Shown in pieces: positions 1 to 8,286 of a DNA stretch of 21,314 bases. This DNA is from Nemertoderma westbladi (lineage: Eukaryota; Xenacoelomorpha; Nemertodermatida; Nemertodermatidae), in NCBI GenBank assembly GCA_032718475.1, contig JAUCBJ010003815.1, positions 1 through 21,314 of the forward strand, read 5' to 3'. Numbering within the stretch: the stretch's first letter is position 1; each line of letters begins with the position of its first letter. Position numbers and translations under genes: made by a program. Below the pieces are notes generated by a model, which saw only the letters and a list, made by a program, of their open reading frames with translations, had not been told where the DNA came from and ran no database searches.

Positions 1-250
1 TGTTAATATTTCCCCGAAAGTAAATATAGTTGTCGGAGATTATATAGTAGCGATCAATCGAATGATACAAGGTAGCCTACACTGCAATGACTTTCTCTAG
101 AACCGAATCCAGTCTCCCAAACAGTGGGTCACACGCCGCGCACGGACTGGTTTCAACGGATGTCAATTGGCAAGGGCAATAGTCAATTTACAATTTAAAG
201 AGACAGTTAAATTAGCAGGTTAAACTGTTAAAGGTCTAAAAGCGCGAACA
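1..250 (+). repeat. LTR fragment, plus orientation, cut by window edge
   Basis: The reverse complement of 1-250 matches 17482-17731, the start of the complete LTR, and its inner 71 bases (1-71) match 3001-3071 with one mismatch by eye. The copy ends at 250 in GCGAACA, which is the terminal CA expected of an LTR. It is therefore the U5 end of an LTR lying opposite to the main element. The left part continues outside the window. It resembles the 3' LTR at 3001 more than the 5' LTR at 17482 (one against about six differences over 71 bases), which suggests a shared recent history with the 3001 copy. Confidence 0.85.
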
Positions 251-404
251 TTTATTGTTTTGATTAGAATAACGTGCCTCTGTATCCTAGTTAATTCATT
301 CATTCATTGGTCAAAATAGTGTGACCACACGCATGTACGTAGGTACATACCTATTGATTCTTTTTGGACAATTGAAAAAATACATTTTGGAAAACTTTTG
401 TTAT
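251..404. other. Flank between LTR end and SINE
   Basis: This stretch links the LTR end at 250 to the inverted SINE. No open reading frame or RNA gene is visible. Its first five bases, TTTAT, are the reverse complement of ATAAA found just outside the complete LTR at 18544-18548, so they may be a target-site duplication copy. A short ATTC run (about 295-306) and the palindromic words ACGTACGTAGGTAC-like around 335-350 are the only other structure. The equivalent segment is absent between the SINE and LTR on the right arm (2990-3003). Confidence 0.5.
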
Positions 405-534
405 TGGTGTTATGGGTGAATGAGTGGCTTCATATTATTATATCTTTTTGTTGGGCACAGCTTTTGCAAAGACGGCAATGACGTCCAGGTGGGATCGAAC
501 TGGTGACCTCCGGGTTGGAAGCCTGACGCTCTAA
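405..534 (-). repeat. tRNA-derived SINE, inverted, head-truncated copy
   Basis: The reverse complement matches 2857-2985 at about 95 percent by eye (six or seven differences in about 128 bases). It holds an RNA polymerase III B-box-like word (GTTCGATCCC), an anticodon-loop-like CTTCCAA, and the non-tRNA tail ending AGCCACTCATTCACCCATA. The first 20 bases of the tRNA-like head that are present in the right copy are missing here; the sequence runs directly into the LINE at about 535. Confidence 0.75.
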
Positions 535-540
535 ATTGCG

Positions 541-1993
541 GACATACAGACAGACAGACCATGAAATAACGGCTGAAGAGATACAAACTGCTTCTAATAC
601 AATGAAAAACTCCAGCAGCTCTGCGGATGGCCTCCAAGCGCAAACTGTGAAAACTCAGTTACCTTTGATACTTCCATATCTACTTGTCTTATTTAACCTT
701 ATATTTAGCGGCGGACTCCATTGTTATCCTTTATGCTGGCTCGGCATTATAAATCGGCTTAGCCCTAAGAAGGGTAAACTGCAACTCCCTAAATTCGTGC
801 GTGGGATAACATTGATGCCAACCTTTGCAAAACTGTACGATATCATCATGTGCAACAGGCTTACCAACTGGTTAAAAATACCTTCGAACCAATCTGCCTA
901 TCAGAAAGGCAACAGTTGCCTGATTCATGTGCTAACCGTAAAGCTACTTCTAGATTACTCAATAAGAACTCATAAAAAGCGTCTTCATATTATTCTTACG
1001 GATTTTACAGCTGCTTTCGATAGAATTAGTCAGCGACAACTGTTTGTAAAGCTTGCTTCAATGGGATGTGGAATAGTACTTTTGTTTGCATTGATCGGTA
1101 TGTACATGAACTCTAAAGTGGTTGTTGAATTTGGCTCAGAATATTCTGAGGTCTTCGAAATTATGTGTGGAATAAGACAAGGTGGCCCATCGAGTCCAAT
1201 TTTATTTATAGCCTATACTATTGGCCTAATAGCGTTATTTAATAACTTGGATCATGATGACTACTTAAACAATATCCATATTCTTCTCCACGCCGACGAT
1301 TCCATCATCCTAGCAACATTGCGCCATCTGGTGCTACAGAAACTCGCTATACTGGAATCGTTTTGCAATCAAAATTTCATCACACTTAATCCAACAAAAT
1401 GTGCATTTCTGTGCACAAACGCCAGTAGGTAAGACAAGCAGCCAATACAGCTGAAATGTGGAAGTGTTGAATATTCATCGTGTGAAGTCTACTTGGGGTC
1501 CAGTCTGCACTCCTCTGGTAATCTCAAAGATATGTTTGCGGACGACTTCAACCGCAAACAAAAACATTTCGCAAAGTACTTTGCATTCCTCCGAGAAAAT
1601 TGTAATGCGCCGCTTAAAATTAAGGAATTGGTGCTGGATGCTTGTCTTTCCAGCGCCATATTGTATAAATGCGAAGCATGGGGTAATATAAACCTAAATC
1701 AGTTAGAAATCAAATACCGCAAAGTTCTTAAAACTATACTTGGGGTCAAAGCATCAACTCCAAACGAGATGATATATATCGAACTCAACCGACCAATGCT
1801 AAAAGATCTTGTCAAGGCGCGGGCTGCGAAAGCTATTCAACATATTAAATCGAATAACGATTTTTGTGGTTCACCACTACATCACGTTATGCAACTAAAG
1901 TCTCCTTTCTGTAACTATATTAACGAATTAACCTCCTTGACCTACAAGGACGTTATTGAATCGTCAATGAATTATCTATTAATACTTTATTAA
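541..1993 (+). pseudogene. LINE reverse transcriptase, degenerate
   Basis: The frame encodes a non-LTR reverse transcriptase. Visible motifs, counted from the codon at 536, are motif A (TDFTAAFD, residues 155-162), motif B (GIRQGGPSSP, 212-221) and the catalytic box HADD (252-255), where the usual aromatic residue before ADD is histidine. Upstream, the NYRPI-like region is degraded (KFVRGITLMPT). A TAA at 1430-1432 interrupts the frame, but the same frame stays open to 1993 with the thumb and connection region, including ACLSSAILYKCEAWG, a typical post-RT LINE motif. No initiator ATG is present because the 5' part is missing. The copy cannot make a full enzyme. Confidence 0.88.
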
Positions 1994-2040
1994 TAATTAT
2001 AAATATTATTATTATTATTAATTAATATATTAATACTAGT
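1981..2040 (+). repeat. A/T-rich simple tract inside the LINE
   Basis: About 55 bases made almost only of A and T, with ATT/TAA triplet repeats, interrupt the LINE coding region. The reading frame before the tract is frame 2 and after it frame 1, so the tract both inserts stops and shifts the frame. It looks like an expanded microsatellite or a repaired break inside the element rather than LINE coding sequence. Confidence 0.6.
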
Positions 2041-2436
2041 AATTCTATCAAGGATAAAGCGGCGCAAGGCCGGTCTAAATATGTAACGTATCTCCAGCTA
2101 AACCCCACCCTATCAAGACCTGATGCATACAATTGCATGCACCAGTCTGTCGATCTCATAAACTATGCACGACTAAGGCTCAGTGCTCATGACCTCGCAG
2201 TTGAAAAGGAAAGATATCTCCGCATACCTCGTGAGCTCCGTTTGTGTTCCTGTGGTGAGGTTGAGGATGAGCAACATTTCCTCTGCATGTGCCCACTCTA
2301 CGAAAATATTCGTAAAGAGTTTACTGGGGAAACGGTTCTCAGCGCACCTGCACATATTCTTCTGAAAATTAAGAACGCACCAACCTTCGTATCTAAGATG
2401 CTTCGCCATCGTAAAACTATCCCTAACACAAAATGA
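2041..2436 (+). pseudogene. LINE C-terminal domain with CCHC-like zinc motif
   Basis: This frame holds the C-terminus of the LINE polyprotein. It includes the cysteine/histidine motif CSCGEVEDEQHFLCMCPLY (about 2256-2312), the zinc-binding pattern C-x-C...H-x4-C often found at the end of LINE ORF2 proteins with the consensus DExHFLxxCPLY. Coding homology begins around 2046 (IKDKAAQG). It is out of frame with the RT part. The stop TGA is at 2434-2436. It adds nucleic-acid binding in intact relatives; here it is a fragment. Confidence 0.8.
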
Positions 2437-2776
2437 TGATAATTTAATCATTAGTTTTTTGAACTATTTTGTCAGTTTGCTGTCTAACCCCCGGCCCCCG
2501 CCCTACACTTAAATGCATCTTTGGATCGTGTTTTTTTTTGTAAGTTTGTTTTTGCTCGGTATTGTTTTTTACTACCATGACAATTTGATGATTATTTTGG
2601 GCAATTAATTTATTTACATATCTGATTTCAATGATTGTTTCGACCAATTTCTATTTATATTATTAATTTGTTATTGTAATTTACCTACTTAGATCGTTAT
2701 ATTCCCTGGACTAAATAGATATATATTTTGTGTAATCGGTAATGTTTGTTTATTTATTTCTTCCTTTGGTCTATAA
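2437..2776 (+). other. LINE 3' untranslated region
   Basis: Non-coding sequence follows the LINE stop codon and leads into the ATAC tail. It contains a C-rich patch (CCCCCGGCCCCCGCC, about 2488-2502) and T-rich runs. No ORF is credible here. It is assigned to the LINE by position between the C-terminal domain and the tail. Confidence 0.6.
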
Positions 2777-2800
2777 ATACATACATACATACATACATAC
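2777..2800 (+). repeat. (ATAC)6 LINE tail
   Basis: Six tandem ATAC units end the LINE. Short tandem repeats of this kind replace a poly-A tail in several LINE lineages. Confidence 0.85.
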
Positions 2801-2836
2801 AAGGTATCAGATAGTATTTCCAGGTCTATCTTTTAC

Positions 2837-3000
2837 CTGAGCCGCTAGCTGAATGGTTAAAGCGCCAGGCTTCCAACCCGGAGGTCACCAGTTTGAACCC
2901 ACCTTGACGTCATTGCCGTCTTTGCAAAAGCTGTGCCCAACAAAAAGTTATAATAATATGAAGCCACTCATTCACCCATATCACCCATATTCACCCACAT
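2837..3000 (+). repeat. tRNA-derived SINE, more complete copy
   Basis: The head resembles a tRNA: A-box-like TAGCTGAATGGTTAAAG (2846-2862), an anticodon arm CCAGG-CTTCCAA-CCCGG whose loop carries TCC at the anticodon position (glycine-like), and a B-box-like GTTTGAACCC. A non-tRNA body (GTCATTGCCGTCTTTGC...) follows, and the tail has three TCACCCAYAT-like units (2971-3000). The copy joins the truncated LTR directly at 3001. The nearly identical inverted partner is at 405-534. The glycine assignment is tentative because the tRNA fold is imperfect. Confidence 0.7.
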
Positions 3001-3176
3001 CTTGTATCATTCCATTGATCGCTACTATATAATCTCCGACAACTATATTTACTTTCGGGGAAATATTAACAGTTCCTTTGGGACGTGGCGCTTTAAGTAT
3101 TAAACAGAGTTATGACTTACACTAATCACAACTGGAGGCTATAGTTTATCGCAAATAGCGCATTCGTTAGGAATGC

Positions 3177-3182
3177 TTTATT
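3177..3182 (-). terminator. AATAAA polyadenylation signal in the 3' LTR
   Basis: The minus strand carries AATAAA about 70 bases downstream of the TATA-like box. It is identical in the 5' LTR (17843-17848). The position fits the R region of an LTR. Confidence 0.5.
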
Positions 3183-3250
3183 AATATTCACACTACTCCA
3201 CACTAATTCACACTAATGCACGCTGATTTGCCGACAGTCACTGATTTTGA

Positions 3251-3260
3251 TCATATATAA
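3251..3260 (-). promoter_or_regulatory. TATA-like box in the 3' LTR
   Basis: The minus strand reads TTATATATGA. It is conserved in the 5' LTR and lies upstream of an AATAAA signal in transcription order, as expected for a U3-R arrangement. A TCAGT initiator-like word follows 6 bases downstream, closer than the usual TATA-start spacing. Confidence 0.4.
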
Positions 3261-3886
3261 GGAGGATTGCAACTGACATACGTAGGGATTATGAAATAGC
3301 ATTTAATTCACACAAAAACCACTATAATTTGAGTCGCAATTGCTACCGGTACACCCTTCTGCTTACCTCAGTAATTAAGAAAGTTGAGGGGTTTACGATT
3401 ATTTATCGGTATTCTCCAAATATAACATCCATTAATATAAACAGCAATTAACAACAATATAAAACAGCATTAAGACAGTGCTGTGAACAGAGTCAGTATG
3501 GGTTATGCAGTAAGTAATGTGATGAGATGCGTCGAGTAGGTAAGTTAATAGATTTGCGTTCTTATGACTCTAGCCATCAGATGTTCTTGGGCAAAGTCTG
3601 AAACGTTAGAACTTCTGACTGAATCCAGAATGAAATAGGATTCTAGGAAAAAAGTGCCGCATGCGACATTTTCCATAGGCCGCTATTGGCATAACTGGGA
3701 AGATTGCTCTGATTGGCTGAAATATCTCAAACAAAGAAACTTCCACACACGAAGAAACAGCTGGCAGATTTCGTCATCTCAGTTGTATATTTTCTGACAG
3801 ACGCGTAGCTGAACAATTCTAGGCCTTTTTAGAGTATTTAGCGCATTGCGTAAAAATGACTTGTTATGTCTGCAAAAGCTTTTACA

Positions 3887-3894
3887 CCGCTCCC
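3887..3894 (-). promoter_or_regulatory. Polypurine tract next to the 3' LTR
   Basis: The minus strand reads GGGAGCGG immediately before the LTR start TGTAAAAG. Purine tracts at this position prime plus-strand DNA synthesis in LTR retroelements. The single C makes it imperfect. It supports both the LTR boundary at 3886 and minus-strand orientation. Confidence 0.6.
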
Positions 3895-3964
3895 AGAAAA
3901 TGGGATTTAATTCTATAAAATATAAAAAATCACAGTTTCTAATATATAAAAATATTCTAAACTA

Positions 3965-5410
3965 TCAGTCCTTCTTTCGCAAATGGCGTTTACGAAGTTT
4001 TTTGAGACTGGTGAGAGTCCTTTTCTCTTTGGGGTGAGCCACTTTACTAGGAGGGCTATAACTCCTGGGGGAAGGGTGCAATACAATTGCATCGGAAGGG
4101 TTTGGATTACGGTCGGTGTATCTGCCGGTCGAGGTACCCGGTTGATCGATGTCGACATCGGTGGATTGGGAGTGAACAACCTTTAGGGCTCGTTTCAGGA
4201 CAGCAGCTCGTACTGGTCCTTGATGGGTTGTCTGTACGATAGAGGTAGGTTGACCGTATGTAGTGAGAAATTTCCTCGGTTTAATTGTTCTTTCTAATTT
4301 GCATTCTCTGGCTTTATATTCATATGGTCGTCTATGAACTTCTTGCAACTCGGGATGTGAGTTTATGAAAAAGTCACCGTATTCAGGATCTTGGCGGATA
4401 AAGTAAATCAAGTTATAAAAATCCGAGTTATTGGGGTAGATATTTCTCAGATATTTGCGAACATATTTGGTTGAAATGTTCTCGCCGACACATTTCATCA
4501 GTTTGTAACTGGGGGTGCGAGATTTTTGTTCAACGGAGGAGAAGAGGTATGGATGAAACGCATAAACTCCTTCATATGCACATCCTGGATAGTATTGGTG
4601 GCGTGATTCGCAATGGAAATCCGCATTAGCTTCCCAAGACCTGATGTAACGCAAAGCAACTATTTAGTCTACGCTTTCTAGATCTCGCTTGAAAGGGCAA
4701 TCGAAACTAGCATGTCCTTTGAATTGACAGTGGTGACATTGAGTCATAAATTGAGGACAAACGGCGAAAATTTGCAGATTGTTAAGTCGACAATAAGCAC
4801 AATAAATTTCCATAATAGGTTGGTCTTTAAAGTAGGAGCAGGGTTAGCTGGACTCCACTGCGGTAAAGTGGTCCCGTGATGCACATAATCGGCAACGTTT
4901 CCTAGAAATGTAATTGGCATGCCGATAATCATATGCCGTGAGACATTGTGGACCTTGATACCATTCCAACACATAATCATTTTCGCTACTCCTGGACGTT
5001 GCAGGTTGAATTTCTTCAGATTCCAAGCAAATTGGTTCTTCTTCAACTTGCATAGCTTCGATAGATGTAGCTGTTTTCTCAAGGAAACCCACCCTTTGAA
5101 CTTCCACAATAGAGTATCCCGTGGGGATTCGGGGTCTTTGTATGACAGATTAATGTAGATTCTGTATACAAACGTCCTTAAAAATAGCAAATCCAGCGCT
5201 ATCCAACTTCTCAGCGGCAGAATCTCTCAAGCTGAGTTTGGTCAAAGCGCGGTCTTTAAACTGACTGTCAATGTTACGGAACGGAGTCAGAAAGCGCCTA
5301 AAGCATTCGAATCGGATGAATTTATTGTGTTCATCTAGCTTAGCGAGTTTAGTTCCAAGCAGTAAGGGGTGTGAACAACCAGATTTATGACACGTAATAG
5401 TACCAGTTGT
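3965..5410 (-). pseudogene. Orphan cysteine-rich 3' ORF (ORF B), broken
   Basis: One frame stays open over about 480 codons except for three TAA codons (5150-5152, 4844-4846, 4664-4666); no frameshift is needed. It is not recognised. Visible features are a CHKSGC pair near the upstream end, a charged region (KLDEHNKFIRFECFRRFL), a C-x2-C pair followed by histidine (CRLCASRDH), a second C-x2-C pair (YCAYC), and a retroviral-type zinc knuckle C-x2-C-x4-H-x4-C (CHHCQFKGHASFDC, about 4735-4694). After this comes a Cys/His-rich stretch (FHCESRHQYYPGCAYEG) and a basic, Ser/Thr/Pro-rich tail ending KKLRKRHLRKKD. There is no signal peptide or membrane segment, so it does not look like an envelope. 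It is the last gene before the 3' LTR. A nucleic-acid-binding role is inference from the knuckle alone; host capture or a second gag-like protein are alternatives. Confidence 0.65.
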
Positions 5411-6004
5411 TCACAGAAGATTATTGTGTCCTTTCAGTCCTTGCACCAATGGCCATGAACTTGAGGTAGTTATTGTTAGTTGATTATCCAATCAACGAAA
5501 AGAGAGACGGAGGTTGATATTATAAATACCAACACGGTGGTACATGGACAGGAGGTATGGATACCAATATAAGCATCCAGATAAATAGTAAAGGATGGGG
5601 AGGTCTGGTGGGAGGAGGTACGATTAATACCACGATACGACAATGATTGGTCGATATTCTCCAGGAAGCTCCAAGCGCGTTGGGTAGAGAAGATGGGAGG
5701 AAGAGAGTTTCTCTATCAAAATCTTGTATCCTCGATTGCGATGGGTAGAGGGGGAGTAGTGGTAGGAAGGAGGAAGGAGGAAGGATATGGAGGGGTAGTA
5801 TCTATAAGATACCACAATGGATGTGTTTTCTTTCGCGTCATTACTCATTCCTACGCTTTTATTGTGACACTGATCACAACAATTGTAGGAAGAGGATGAG
5901 GTAAGAGGAAGTTACAGCTTCCCGAAGGAGACCGCCCACGAGCACCCGCGCCCCGGGGAAAACTATTCACACTATGGACCCTTGGTATTAATGTATGTTT
6001 TTCT
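5411..6004. other. Non-coding spacer between ORF A and ORF B
   Basis: No supported gene. On the plus strand 5690-5800 is strongly purine-biased with GGAAGGA and GGAGGAA repeats. A GC-rich patch (about 5925-5960, with CCCGCGCCCCGGGG) stands out in an otherwise AT-rich region. A short minus-strand open frame through 6093-5851 (ending VVISVTIKA) is Pro/Arg-rich; it might be a shifted continuation of ORF A but I cannot support it. Confidence 0.5.
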
Positions 6005-6415
6005 CTAGCTGATTTTCCTCCGCTTGTCTTTAAAAAAACTTTCTTCCACATTCTCTCTTTCGAGTCGGTTTCGAATAGAATTTTCATGTTCAATTCTCAG
6101 TTTATCGTTCCAACTTCGCTGGGCATGATATTTAGATAAAATCATTTCCCTTTCGGTATCTACCTCGTCAGTATCGTGTAAATCGATAGGATGACCAGTA
6201 GTTAAGAAGTCCATATACGTACCATTACGATGCGTATAGCGAGCGGTGAATTTTCTATAGTCTAATTCACGCTTGAGCTGTTCCTTTGACATTGGCGGTT
6301 CGATATAACGGCCGTGTTGACTCGCGTCGCTGCTTATTAAATTATCAACAAACACCTGTAGTGGTAGGGTTTATCGCTCCCTGATACCAAGATCATCTTC
6401 TATCAACTCAGTCAT
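6005..6415 (-). pseudogene. Unrecognised 3' ORF (ORF A), one internal stop
   Basis: From an ATG at 6415 the frame runs 136 codons to a TAG at 6005-6007, with a single TAA after 14 codons. The product is hydrophilic and charged (MSKEQLKRELDYRKF, DEVDTEREMILSKYHAQR, NRLERENVEESFFKDKRRK) with predicted helical, possibly coiled, character. I do not recognise it. It lies between the long post-pol spacer and ORF B in the same orientation. The bases before the codon at 6355 (CTACCACTACAG then GTG) also look like a splice acceptor, so the ATG start is only one possibility. Confidence 0.5.
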
Positions 6416-8286
6416 AGCTGCTATAGAGTTTATCGATATTATAACTAATAAGGCTAGCAGGCGTCGACGCCTTTACCCCTCTTTGGCCCCCAGACAGCCC
6501 TGAGATCCTCAGCGCTGATGTACTGCTGTCGCTGTGACCCTCGCCAATGTAGTAGCCACACGACAACAATAACCAGCGCGAGTCACTCCACTGTCCGTCC
6601 CAAGGGCTCGAATATACTGGAGGTACTTGATACAGATGTAGGATAACTTTCACAATTGCGGCTCGCTACTGTAAAACACTTTAGTAGTAACATTCACCTA
6701 TAAATACACAAATTCCATATTCCTGCCACAATTTGTACAAATTAGGGCCATTAGTCCGTTAGTCAGATGCCTTCCAGAATGCCACGTTATTATTATGTAT
6801 CCTTAGATACTATCAGGGTGCTATTTATTACGCTTGCTATTCAATGGGGTAAGCATTCTATTGTTATTTTAACACTTCTAATTCTAGCGTGGTTGTTACT
6901 ATGGTGACATTATGCAAAGCTAGCGGTAGAATTAGGGTATTTCTCATGCATACAGATCTGGGATGCTATTTAATAGTGACTCTTTAGTTATTAATATTCC
7001 CCTTAAATATGATTTTTATTAATTTTGTTGGCTATTGACTGTACACTGGAGATTCTCTCACACTGATATACTTAATAGGGTGAATCTCCGCTCCCATGAT
7101 CTATTAATTAACAGAATTTTGGGAATGTTAATAAATTGTATAAAATGACAATTTATTTAATTCATGAGAGGATATGAATTTAAATTTATTCCCATGAATT
7201 TTATTATTTAATATCAAGATATACACAATTTTATTCCAGAACAGGTCTGGGGACTAAGATCCTTGATTCCAGAAATTTTGTCTTTTAAGGGTATCGGTAA
7301 GTACTACGATATTTTAGAGGATCTAAGGGTTTAACATATTTTGTCAGCATTTTATTATAATACTACTACTAGGATCGGCATGCTGCATTGCAGCTGCATT
7401 TTTAAGAATGATGTGCCGGCTGTGCCGTCATATTATTATAATAAGGCTGTGAAAATTTAACAGATTTTTAGGTCAACATTTTGTTGTAATAATGTTATTA
7501 ATATTTAAAAAAAGTTAATATCAGGATGGGAACCATTTTATTCCAGAACATGTCTGGGGACATTAAACACTGATTCTTCTAGAATTTTGTCTTTCAAGTA
7601 TATCGGTGGGTGCCGCGATATCTTAATCAACTAGAATTTCAGATGGTCAAAGGGTTTAACAGATATATGGGTCAAAGATTTTAACAGATTTACTTTGACA
7701 GCGCTACTCTTAAATGGACATCTTTCTACTATATGTATTATTTAAAATACGGTACGAGAGTAACATTGCAAGAAGCAATGTCAGTGAGAAGAGGCAAGTC
7801 GTTTCCAAGGCCTACCCAGAGCTTGGTTTAGCCGAGACACGAGGATCTGAATTTTGCATTCCTAATACTCTACTTTACCAATAATACCTTAGTATAGTAG
7901 GAGCGGTATATTGTACTTTAATAAGTACTGACATTTCATCTTACTGTAGTCACGTATTTATAGTATGATACGGACAGTAAGGAAAGAGAAAACGAAATTA
8001 TCTCTCGCTGTTAATGAAATATATTATACTAAGTAATTAAGTAATAAATACGAAATATATTGCACTAATCTACTAAATAATCATTTAAAATATTATTCTA
8101 CTAAATAAAATTAAAGAAAACGATCATAATAATATAAATTACATAATAATGTGTACATAAATATAAAAATAAACAAATAAAATAATATAGTCACACACCC
8201 ACTCCAAATGCTGTCACATTGGGGAGTCCCTAGATGTTTGTTGGATTAGGGAGGTGGTCGTGGGAAGAGTCTCTTGTTTTCTGTAG
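6416..8286. other. Long post-pol non-coding region of the retroelement
   Basis: About 1.9 kb with no supported gene on either strand. It contains an imperfect direct repeat (7208-7350 and 7513-7665, listed separately), A/T-rich DNA at 8030-8190, and a short potential hairpin at 6878-6935. No second LTR pair is detectable here, so pol does not appear to be followed by its own separate 3' LTR. Confidence 0.55.
7208..7665. repeat. Imperfect direct repeat, period about 305 bp
   Basis: TTTTATTCCAGAACAGGTCTGGGGAC-like sequence at 7228-7253 recurs at 7536-7561, preceded by TTAATATCA and followed in both copies by GATTC, AGAATTTTGTCTTT, a TATCGGT word, CGATAT and AAAGGGTTTAACA-like sequence. Similarity is patchy over about 145 bases. 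It sits in the post-pol region and has no coding potential. Confidence 0.75.

Larger units (their letters stand above)
535..2800 (+). mobile_element. 5'-truncated non-LTR retrotransposon (LINE)
   Basis: This segment encodes the reverse transcriptase and C-terminal part of a LINE, followed by a 3' UTR of about 340 bases and a tail of six ATAC units at 2777-2800, a typical LINE 3' end. ORF1 and the endonuclease domain are absent, so the element is 5'-truncated at roughly the fingers of the RT. The coding part is broken by one in-frame stop (1430-1432) and by an A/T-rich tract at about 1981-2035, after which the C-terminus continues in another frame. I cannot assign the clade by eye. No clear target-site duplication is visible; the left boundary abuts an inverted SINE fragment. 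Confidence 0.85.
3001..3886 (-). repeat. 3' LTR, truncated at its outer (U5) end
   Basis: This segment aligns to 17660-18543 along its full length, with scattered substitutions and small indels and a more divergent patch at about 3497-3545. Read on the minus strand it begins TGTAAAAGCTTTTGC, the same start as the 5' LTR. About 178 bases of the outer end (equivalent to 17482-17659) are missing; the SINE tail abuts the break at 3000/3001. The missing end is found in inverted orientation at 72-250. Confidence 0.9.

Noticed and set aside
3846-4037. Small plus-strand ORF overlapping the LTR end and ORF B
   Set aside because: It spans the LTR boundary, lies opposite ORF B and is not conserved in the other LTR.
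5693-5899. Gly/Arg-rich plus-strand ORF
   Set aside because: It translates the purine-rich GGAAGGA tract and has no family character.
3965-6415. Envelope gene downstream of pol
   Set aside because: No signal peptide, hydrophobic fusion segment or transmembrane helix is visible; ORF B is a zinc-knuckle protein and ORF A is charged.
6878-6935. Hairpin CTAATTCTA...TAGAATTAG
   Set aside because: A 9-bp A/T-rich stem with a 40-base loop is expected by chance in this composition.
8190-8205. A nearer 3' LTR start at GGAGTGGGTG/TGTGAC (minus strand) just after pol
   Set aside because: A TGTGACTAT word also occurs near 15985, but the flanking sequences do not align, so there is no LTR pair there.
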